Assembly: GCA_023301785.1 (NCBI GenBank) | Contig: JALZUF010000045.1 | Location: 1 to 9,890 of the forward strand | Origin: Alphaproteobacteria bacterium | GTDB taxonomy: Bacteria > Pseudomonadota > Alphaproteobacteria > Micavibrionales > Micavibrionaceae | Length of the DNA stretch: 9,890 bases | Direction of reading: 5' to 3' | In this document: positions 1-7,300 of the stretch, one piece after another | Layout: the number at the start of each line of letters is the position of its first letter | Numbering within the stretch: position 1 is the first letter of the stretch | Notes under the pieces: model-generated | The model's database searches: none | What the model was told of the DNA's origin: nothing | What the model saw: only the letters and a program-made list of their open reading frames with translations | Position numbers and translations under genes: made by a program

Positions 1-258
1 GCTTTCCTTTGGATACTTGGTCTCAGTAGCGTATGCACTTCGAGTCGTATCTTATATATGGTCGGGGATGGAAAAAGGCGTTCCATAGCCGTAAAAAATA
101 ATGCAGAAAGGAGAAGGAGACGAAAAAAGAGATAAGAGAAGTAGGGGACACATATGAAAGAACACAAGTTCAAAATTTTGTAGTATGGAACCAAAGTTCC
201 GACATGAATAATATCTTGACAAAAAACATTGGAATTAATTTCGTCCTCATAATGGTAA
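1..258 (-). other. 3' noncoding region after env, probably containing part of the 3' LTR (U3)
   Basis: No gene is visible between the env stop and the window edge. A polypurine tract and the start of the 3' LTR are expected here for this element class. The only purine-rich candidate on the coding strand is a weak GAGGACGAAA at 248-239. Possible TG-type LTR starts are TGTTTTTTGTC at 228 and TGTCGGAAC at 204, but neither abuts a convincing polypurine tract, so I do not call the boundary. Other visible structure: a perfect palindrome CAAAATTTTG at 171-180, a small inverted repeat GGAAC-CAAA-GTTCC at 187-200, and a long tract that is almost all pyrimidine on the coding strand, between about 105 and 157. 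A TATA box follows near the edge. That order of elements fits U3, but the 5' LTR copy needed for proof is not in the window. Confidence 0.5.
51..58 (-). promoter_or_regulatory. Candidate LTR promoter TATA box
   Basis: The minus strand reads TATATAAG, a full match to the eukaryotic TATA-box consensus, about 200 bases after the env stop. This is where U3 of a 3' LTR should carry its promoter. Transcription would start roughly 25-35 bases downstream, near 34-25, so the U3/R border would lie just inside the window. A T/A-rich octamer can occur by chance; the location is the main support. Confidence 0.45.
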
Positions 259-3200
259 TTAATTTCTTCGTGTGGTATTAGCAGCCAAGTCAATTGCTTG
301 TTGTTGAAACAAATGAATTTGGTTTCGCCAACGATCCAAGTTGCCAGGTGTGAGTCCTTCACGCTGCAGTGTGGCATATGCAACATTCATGGCCTGGAGC
401 AAGTTCTGATGAACGGGGCCAGAAGTTGCGACGGGAAGGTTTGCAGTATCTGTCATTAAACATTCAAGCTGACGTCGAAGATCAGAAAAATTTGGAGCTG
501 TCAGTGTAGGAGATGATGTGGAAGATGCCATACCACATGCCACTGTTGAACTCGTTGGTCTTAGAGTGGGAATTTGTAAGACTGGGCCTGGTGAGGGAAG
601 GCCCATTGGCGTATACGAGTGAGTTACAGCTGGAGGGTGACTCAAGATGGGGGTGACAAATACTGGTGGAGGGCCTTGAAATTGATGTGGCGGGGAAGTT
701 GCCCAAGAGCCCACTGGCAATTGGTTGGGTCGAGGTTGAAAGTAAGGTGGTTGAACCCTCCTTCGTCGCCGTCGACTCATGGTTGGTACAGGGTGTGGGG
801 AAACCGGAGAAAGTGTAGGACTAGATTGCGGGCTTGGGTGCGGCGCCGAAGGTTTATGTTCTTGACTGGAAGTTTGAAGCATAACCAAAGGATTCTCCGT
901 GATTGTGGGAGAAGTATGTTTTCCTTGTGGAGTATAGCGATAATTGTATTTAGTCCGAGTGGTCAGATCACGTAACTCCATAACCTCCATACGTGCACGT
1001 AATAGGGAATCCCAGGATCGAGATCGAGGTTGGCGGCGAGGTCGGGAGTCCTGAGAAAGAGAGCGAGAACGAACAGATGACCTGGAAGTTCTGCGTCTGT
1101 GCGTGGAGCGAGTAGAGCGGGGAGGGCGGGGAAAAATGGCCAAGTAGATATGATGAAATATGCCCGTATGTGGAGGTGTGTTGAGGCGTCCGACACATTC
1201 ATATGTGAAAAAACATATGCGGATGATGTAATACAAGCCCATGGTCATAGATACCAACTGTCCCCACTGAGTTAATCCGTCCCATATGATAGTAAACGGA
1301 GAGAGTTGACGAAGAGTGGCTGAATAAAATGCTGGATTAAATGGGCTTGCTACTGAGGAGATTGAGTGACTAGCCCATGAAGCCTGTTGAGCTTCTCTTC
1401 CCATAGTAACTGCAACATCCAGAGTGGCTCGTGAAGAAGTCAAATGTTGTTCCATTTTGTGGATGTCCTCAGAAGTGTAGATGCCCCCAGCGTCAAAATC
1501 GAATTCTTCTCCCCCCGAAAAGAAAACGTCATCCATAGAGTTGGTTGAAAGGACTTGTGGCGAGTCCACGAAGGATATTTCAGGAGAAATTTTAATCCAG
1601 TTGTCATTGAGGCCGCGGTAGAGGCCGTAGAAATGAGGGGTACATGGTATGGCAATACCCCGGGTTGTGAGCCTGCGGCTGTGAGGTTCGACAAAAAATT
1701 CCAAGGTGTTGTTGTAAGTTGTGAGCGATATGTTGCGGAAAGACAAATAACGATGTAAATCGGCGTCCATCATGGAAACCGGAAGAGAAGAAAAACAGCG
1801 AGTCGACTTCCTAGCGGTGACCAAAATACGGCGGCAACGGTGTTTGAACCAAGCCTCGCCGCCTGTGGTGACAAACCAACCGCCCCCTAAAGCAGCAGTG
1901 TCGCCGTCGACGGAGCCGTGTTGTTCGGCAAGAAGGGTGTCGTAAGACAAATGCGATTCCACCAGTCGTTGTTGACAATTTTGATAGTGGACAGAATGAA
2001 ATTCTTTGCGAATATAATTCGTGAGATAGCCATATAGCCAACTATCTTGCTGATTAGCGTAAGTGTAGAAACTGTAGTCATCAGGATGAAGTGGTCGACG
2101 AAAGGCAGAATCAGATGCCGAAGGTTCCAGCGTGACAAATAGTTTGGGGTAGTTGGTGGAGTAAATGACCTGGTCGCAACGACTGAGAGAGTCCTCTACA
2201 AGCAGGCGAATCAGGGAGCCGTCAGTGGACATAAAAGTATCCACTCCAAACTGGTCCGTGATTAAGATGCCCTGAGATTGACGGATTTGGAAAAAACGGC
2301 AAGCATCGATGCCAGACGGAGGGTACCAGAAATATGTCCCCGACGTGTGAGTGACGCAATGTTTCGAAGCCATGGGACAGGAGAGAATGCGGTCAGAGCG
2401 TGCAAGATGGACTCGTTCATCTTCAGTTACCGTAGCTGGAATTGTTTCCAAGGTAATGCGAAGTTGTGCTGAAACCATCATCCCATGGTAGACCGTACCA
2501 GCATGAGTATAGTCCTCACCCACACAGGAGATAGAGTTGTGGGAGAAAACTGTAGAACCGGCAATGTTATATTGAACTGTCACCGTACCATTGACCAAAA
2601 GAGGATGATGAGTGCCTTTGGGATCCACATAGGCCAAGGTGTCCCACATCCGGTTGCATTCAGCCAAAGGGATGTAAATATTTTCCAAAAACTTCACCCA
2701 AGGGTGAACAAACACGCCGTGGCTCCAAACTCCACAATAATACGGAAAAGTGGTTTTCTGAATACGACAGTGGTGGACAGGTAAACGGAGTTTGTCAGAG
2801 CGTTGGAGAAGACCAATGGTGACCTCTCTCTGATCCGTAGGCTCGGCGGGAATAGCACAGGAATGGCGCTGAGATTGAGCCCGCAGAGGTTGGATGTCCC
2901 GTGGGTCGGAACAATCATATGCCACTACATGATGAGGGTCGTCTGTCTTTGGAAGGCCAAAATTTGGTTCTGTAGCGAGGCTAGCCTTGTCGGCCAAGTG
3001 TTTGAGGCGGCCAATACCCGTGATATTGAGGGAAGGGCCAGAATCAAACTCATGGCGAGAAGAATTGAAATCAAATTGTTGGCGGCGGCGAGGACGAGCC
3101 AATATGATAGGTGGAATCAGGGGTTGTTTACGTTGCAAAGGCTCAGGTGGAGGCATGATGGGGATTCCCGCCCGTGGGCAGTCACTGGAGCAGACCATAC

Positions 3201-3822
3201 TGCGTGCAGTATAGCAGATAGCAGGGCGGGGAAGTTGAGTGTCGTTGGTAACCACATGAGAAACAGCGTAACAGCGTGGCTGGTGGGCGTGACGGTCGAA
3301 GAGGTTAGCCATCCAATCTTGCCACAAAAAAGGTGAGCCGTCGGCATAATGAAGCACACCCGAGCAATTATGACCCTGGCAAGCTGTAGTAATGGGGGCT
3401 GTGATAGGAAGATATATGCCCAAAAAGTAGTCGGTCTGGTGAGCGCGGGCCAAAATTCTGATGAGGTCTAGGTCGTCCCGTGTGCGGGGAGAGGCCAAGT
3501 CGGCATGATTTAAGCGACAAAATTCCGCAGCGACATAAAAGGGGCAATGGGGCTCGTTGAAAACTCGGAAGAATTGTTGATGAATCATCAGCCAAGAATG
3601 ATGCGGAGAAGGAGAGCATGTGTAGTTGAAGGTGGTAGAAGAGACATTTGCACCCGCCAAGGCTTTGAGGCGGTAGGTTTGTATACGAGCTTCTTCTTTG
3701 GTGAGTAAGGTGAAGTTCCCGTTGACATCGTCCAACACGATAGACGAAGTGTCATTGAGCGGTTGGTGCGCGAGGCAGAGCGCCCAATAAGAAGAGAAGA
3801 GAAAGCTCAATGACAGTAGCAT
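259..3822 (-). CDS. env: Envelope-like glycoprotein with N-terminal C-type-lectin-like domain
   Basis: Predicted single-pass viral-type spike, 1187 aa. The frame is open from 4101, but I choose the ATG at 3822: it is the first ATG after a strong splice acceptor, has A at -3, and opens a signal peptide (MLLSLSFLFSSYWALCLA, residues 1-18). Residues about 76-215 form a C-type-lectin-like domain. A proline-rich linker then ends in RPRRR (243-247), a furin-type site. The second ectodomain (about 300-840) has 14 cysteines between 304 and 727; its YDCSDP start and the later C-x-I...YYCG-x-x-SHG pattern remind me of chuvirus-type (class III-like) glycoproteins, a recollection rather than a computed match. 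About eleven N-x-S/T sequons are visible. A hydrophobic anchor lies near 853-874. The tail of about 310 residues holds an Arg/Ser-rich block (899-944), PSAP (991-994), an R6 run (1017-1022), Pro-rich sequence and a helical C-terminus. Envelope identity is strong, the glycoprotein class weak. Confidence 0.88.
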   Translation of the reverse strand: MLLSLSFLFSSYWALCLAHQPLNDTSSIVLDDVNGNFTLLTKEEARIQTYRLKALAGANVSSTTFNYTCSPSPHHSWLMIHQQFFRVFNEPHCPFYVAAEFCRLNHADLASPRTRDDLDLIRILARAHQTDYFLGIYLPITAPITTACQGHNCSGVLHYADGSPFLWQDWMANLFDRHAHQPRCYAVSHVVTNDTQLPRPAICYTARSMVCSSDCPRAGIPIMPPPEPLQRKQPLIPPIILARPRRRQQFDFNSSRHEFDSGPSLNITGIGRLKHLADKASLATEPNFGLPKTDDPHHVVAYDCSDPRDIQPLRAQSQRHSCAIPAEPTDQREVTIGLLQRSDKLRLPVHHCRIQKTTFPYYCGVWSHGVFVHPWVKFLENIYIPLAECNRMWDTLAYVDPKGTHHPLLVNGTVTVQYNIAGSTVFSHNSISCVGEDYTHAGTVYHGMMVSAQLRITLETIPATVTEDERVHLARSDRILSCPMASKHCVTHTSGTYFWYPPSGIDACRFFQIRQSQGILITDQFGVDTFMSTDGSLIRLLVEDSLSRCDQVIYSTNYPKLFVTLEPSASDSAFRRPLHPDDYSFYTYANQQDSWLYGYLTNYIRKEFHSVHYQNCQQRLVESHLSYDTLLAEQHGSVDGDTAALGGGWFVTTGGEAWFKHRCRRILVTARKSTRCFSSLPVSMMDADLHRYLSFRNISLTTYNNTLEFFVEPHSRRLTTRGIAIPCTPHFYGLYRGLNDNWIKISPEISFVDSPQVLSTNSMDDVFFSGGEEFDFDAGGIYTSEDIHKMEQHLTSSRATLDVAVTMGREAQQASWASHSISSVASPFNPAFYSATLRQLSPFTIIWDGLTQWGQLVSMTMGLYYIIRICFFTYECVGRLNTPPHTGIFHHIYLAIFPRPPRSTRSTHRRRTSRSSVRSRSLSQDSRPRRQPRSRSWDSLLRARMEVMELRDLTTRTKYNYRYTPQGKHTSPTITENPLVMLQTSSQEHKPSAPHPSPQSSPTLSPVSPHPVPTMSRRRRRRVQPPYFQPRPNQLPVGSWATSPPHQFQGPPPVFVTPILSHPPAVTHSYTPMGLPSPGPVLQIPTLRPTSSTVACGMASSTSSPTLTAPNFSDLRRQLECLMTDTANLPVATSGPVHQNLLQAMNVAYATLQREGLTPGNLDRWRNQIHLFQQQAIDLAANTTRRN
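3082..3096 (-). other. Predicted furin cleavage site in Env (RPRRR)
   Basis: Env residues 243-247 read RPRRR followed by QQFDF, fitting the R-x-(K/R)-R furin consensus. The site sits at the end of a proline-rich linker after the lectin-like domain and about 50 residues before the cysteine-rich glycoprotein domain. Cleavage would give a lectin-bearing head subunit of about 230 residues after signal removal and a membrane-anchored subunit. No fusion peptide is obvious right after the site (QQFDFNSS is polar), which argues against a simple class I arrangement and fits internal fusion loops better. Confidence 0.6.
3178..3597 (-). other. Segment of env encoding a C-type-lectin-like domain (CTLD)
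   Basis: Env residues 76-215 follow the CTLD pattern in order: an aromatic-rich first strand, FYVAAEFC with the helix-1 cysteine (C102), LASPRTRDDL after the helix, DYFLGIYL in place of WIG, HYADGSPFLWQDW in place of the WxWxDG...W core, CYAVS (C184), and two closing cysteines C203 and C211 in the C-x7-C arrangement. These four cysteines are the canonical pairs (C102-C211, C184-C203). Extra cysteines at 93, 148, 153 and 215 could form further bonds. The EPN/QPD sugar-binding triplet and WND motif are not present (RHAHQPRC and LPRPAIC stand there), so calcium-dependent sugar binding by the classical site is unlikely. Protein binding, or glycan binding by another surface, remains possible. The fold assignment rests on motif reading by eye. 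Confidence 0.8.
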
Positions 3823-3974
3823 TTTCGAGGGTAGCGGAGCAGGCGAGAATATGACGAAGAGGAGGAGAGGACGTAGCGGAGCGAGCTCGGCGAACCGGTA
3901 GGCGATGGAACCGAGCCCGTATGACGAGCGACGTAACCGGCGGCGAGGGCAAACAGGCGGAAGAGTGGAGAACC

Positions 3975-3996
3975 CTAGAAAAGAGAGGGAGAAAAA
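3975..3996 (-). promoter_or_regulatory. Predicted 3' splice site for env mRNA
   Basis: The coding strand reads a nearly uninterrupted pyrimidine run ending CTCCCTCTCTTTTCTAG and then GGTTCTCC, a textbook polypyrimidine tract plus AG acceptor. Joining would occur before 3974, giving a leader of about 152 bases without any ATG ahead of the env start at 3822. Retroviruses and env-bearing gypsy elements express env from a spliced mRNA; the matching donor should be in the 5' leader or early gag, outside the window. Confidence 0.7.
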
Positions 3997-4122
3997 TACA
4001 GCAGAATGCCCCCGAGGCAAAAGCGAGGTAAAATCCTCACTTCTAAAAAATGTGCAAACCCATGGTGTGCTGTAATGTATTTGCTTTATTGTGGTTTCGT
4101 GTTATTTATAAAAGTTCTCGTG

Positions 4123-4143
4123 GTAGTAGTCACATGTAGTAGT
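4123..4143. repeat. Short direct repeat in the pol-env spacer
   Basis: GTAGTAGT occurs at 4123-4130 and again at 4136-4143 on the plus strand, with five bases between, next to a TA-rich stretch (4147-4180). It looks like simple-sequence slippage in noncoding DNA; no function is indicated. Confidence 0.6.
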
Positions 4144-4311
4144 AAGCGATATATACACAATGATATATATACATATAGACATGCAATTGTTCGGCAGTGT
4201 GAACATTCTGTAGACAGCGTGCGAGTAAGTCAATTCAAAACCGGTCGGGCAGAAGACTGGCCATGAAAAGAGAAAAAGCTATAAGCGTAGTAGTGCAACA
4301 TGTACTATATA

Positions 4312-7300
4312 TTATTCCTGCGTCGTCGAGACAGGACAATCTCCAGCCGGTTCAGCCGGTGCGCCAAGCTCCCCCGGTTCAGGCGCTGCGTCCACTGGCA
4401 GGTCAGAAGGCCGGGGAGCCAAAGTCACACGCGAGGAACCGGAACCTAATTCCGCGGACGTCTTGTCACGGTAAGCATTGGTACGTCGGAAGTAACGATC
4501 GCAACGACGCTGTTGAACATCTCTGTCTGGTGCGTAACGTAGATATGCCTCAGAGTCAACGAATGAAGATGGAAGCCGGTCTGAATGCGTCTTGGAGACA
4601 GTCCTAGTGTTTGGTTCGCGCGCGTGCGTACGGGATGTCTCGTCACGACCAGGCTGGGCGAGGGAAACCGGCGGGCCGGTCCGCTCGACCGACGAAGACG
4701 AGGAGGAATCTGTATTAGCCGTAGTGAGATCCCAATCATAAACATTTTGTTGTTTATATGGCAGCGCTTCAGGCTGCAAGAATGTTTCGCGGAATTTGGG
4801 ATCATTTGTGTCTAGAGAAGTTGGAGTTGAGGGTGGGGGAGAGCTATCGTCAAGCGCGAGAGACACTGGGGAACTCGTTACTGGAGAGTTCTGCAAATGT
4901 GGTGTCGAATTTTGTTTTGATTTGTGTACGTCTGCTCGGGGCAGCGATAAAGAAGTCGACGATGAAGATCGGCGACTGGACGCAACAGCACTTGTTGAAT
5001 CAAGACATGATGTGTCTTGTGGAAGTGATGGGGTGGGAAATTCAGACGGCTGCGAAAAACCGGAAAGTGTGTCTTGCGAAGAAGAAGAGCTACAACCCCG
5101 AAGTGGTAAAATTTGTTTATCAATTGGTGCCGAGTCCATGTGTGGTCGACGTATACTTGGAAAATAGTGGCACAATTCATCACCTCCTAGAGACAAATTC
5201 CCTTCTGGTGGAGGGCGAGGAGTTGAGCTTTCGTCTGGGAAAAAACGACGCAGTCGATCTGAAGAAACGATCTCTACACGTCTTGCACCCCTTGCATCAT
5301 ACACAATTTCGAAGGTAAGATCATTGATTTGTTTAGAAATACGCCATGGTCCCGACCAGCCTGATTTAAATTTGGGTAATTTACGATCAGATAAAATTGG
5401 AGTAAATAGCCAGACTGCATCACCGAGAGCAAGAAATTTAGGCAGACGGTGATAATTGGAGCGTTGACGTTCAATGGCCAAGCCCATATTTTCGCGAGCT
5501 AATTGGTAAGCCTGAGTTAAATAAGTTGTCATGAGGCGAAAATGGTCAGGAGCTGTACATAGTTTACGTAATTGTGTGGGAGAAGGACATATAGCGTCGA
5601 GGTCCTCAATGGGGTTGCGTCCGAACATAAGTTGAAAAGGAGAAAATCCCGTGGATGCTGAAATTGCCGATCGAAAAGCAGTCAAAATTGCCGGAATATG
5701 ATCAGCCCATTTAGATGGTTGGTGTACACATGTAGCCATGAGGGCCGCTTTTAAATCACGATGCATGCGCTCAACAGCATTAGATTTTGGATTGTAAGCT
5801 GGAGTTTGTGTGATGCGAATATTCAGGACATCACCCAGTTGTTGGAGCATATGTCCAGTAAATTGTGAGCCACGGTCGGAATGAAGACGTTCACACTTGC
5901 CAAAACGAGAGAAAATCTCTGTTTGGAGCACACGGACAACTTCAGAAGCTGTAGCGCGCTGCATGGGAAACGCTTCGATCCATTTGGTAAAAGTGTCCTT
6001 TATTGTGAATAAATATAAATATTTATGGGGGTGTGAGGGCGGAAATGGACCGACAAAGTCCAGGGATAAAACCTGAAAAGGATATCCGGGAACGTGGGAA
6101 CGAAGAGAATGTCGTTGATCGGGCAACCGAGTGGTTTTCGTTTGACATGGGCCACAACTGAGTAATGTTCTGCGTATCGTCGCCATCATATTAAAAAAGA
6201 AAGCATACATTTTTAAACGATTAAAAGTATTCTGTGGGCCCATATGGGCGGCCTGTTTATGCGCTCGCATGATGGCCGAAGGGATCATACAAGTTGGGAG
6301 TAAAATTACATGTCTCTCTGTTGGCAAATGATGAAAGTTTGGGAGAAATTTGTAACGAATTAAACCCTGTTTGTCAATAAAACACGATGAAGCGCATCCC
6401 AAGAATAATTTAGATGGAGCAGACATGGATTTGAAATGTTCAGTGCAATATTTATCTCTGTCTGCCGAAGATAAAGGCAAAAAAGAGAACAGAAATTTCA
6501 TGTCCACATCTGCACGTTGTTTATCACGCAAGTATATAGGATCCCAAAATTTGTGGGAATCATTAGGAAGAGAAGTCGAGGAAGAGTTATCAGCCAAAAC
6601 TTCGAGAGCAAAAATGAAATTTGGAGAAGTGGCTGTGTCTACATCGTCGACGAGAGGGAGATCTTTATCGTGTTTTAAACTGGACAGGCGAGAAAGAGCA
6701 TCGGCGTTTCCATGAGATTTTCCCGGCCGATATTGAATCGTGAAATTGAAAGCCGAAAGGAGATGAAGCCAGCGAGAAATCATACCGACTGGTGCTTCCA
6801 TATTTTGGATGAATCGAAGACTCATGTGGTCAGTCCGGATAATAAAAGGACGATGTTGAAGATAGTAGCGCCAATAGTTAACGAAAAAGATAATACCATA
6901 TAATTCGCCTTTAGTGGGTGGGTAAGAGACCTGAGAAGCGCATAACTTCTTCGCACCGTAGGCAATTACGCGTTCTAGCCCACCCTGTTTTTGTGATAAT
7001 ACGCCCCCAATGGCAGCATTATCTTGACTCCAATCTGTGTCTAAAATGAACGGTTGATCACTCGAAAATTGGGGATAAGCTAAAATGGGAGCAGTGGTTA
7101 AAGCACTGCGTAATGTCAGGAAAGCTGTTTTAAATTGGTCCGTGGGAACAAAAGTGGCCTTGTCGAGAGTGCCATCCGCAGCTAGCTTGTCCGTTAAAGG
7201 CTTAGCAAGGGCTGCGAAACCCTTGATAAAACGCCGATAGTAACCCACTTTCCCGAGGAATGCCCGAGTCTCGTTACGAGTAGTCGGAAGTGGCCAGTCT

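Larger units (their letters stand above)
3823..4311 (-). other. Pol-env spacer / env mRNA leader
   Basis: No protein of its own is supported in these 489 bases. On the coding strand it holds AT-rich sequence with TATATATA-like runs (about 4145-4175), an 8-bp direct repeat, an AATAAA hexamer (4090-4085), an ATG in good context at 4073 that stops after six codons, and the env splice acceptor. From the acceptor at 3975 to the env ATG there is no other ATG, so a message spliced there would start translation at the signal peptide. The env frame is open back to 4101, so a fusion to an upstream spliced exon is also conceivable. The TATATATA runs could in principle be an internal promoter, an alternative way to express env. 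Confidence 0.6.

Noticed and set aside
103..158. Polypurine tract for plus-strand DNA priming
   Set aside because: The purines are on the plus strand, whereas the element is coded on the minus strand, so the polarity is wrong.
187..200. GGAAC/GTTCC inverted repeat as an LTR terminal repeat or attachment site
   Set aside because: The stem is only 5 bp with a 4-base loop and there is no second LTR copy in the window to compare; chance is sufficient.
2803..3336. Plus-strand open frame of 177 codons
   Set aside because: It lies opposite the env coding sequence, has no recognisable domain or signal, and starts inside env; it is an antisense shadow.
3823..4020. Extension of env upstream of the ATG at 3822
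   Set aside because: The frame is open but starts only at a TTG, runs across the predicted splice acceptor, and would bury a good signal peptide 66 residues inside the protein.
4085..4090. AATAAA on the coding strand as a polyadenylation signal ending gag-pol mRNA
   Set aside because: A single hexamer in AT-rich spacer, upstream of env. Full-length genomic RNA must read through it, and retroelement poly(A) signals sit in the LTR.
4758..5318. Plus-strand open frame of 186 codons opposite the Pol tail
   Set aside because: Antisense to the Ser-rich Pol extension; the low stop density follows from the base composition of the coding strand. No homologous-looking motif.
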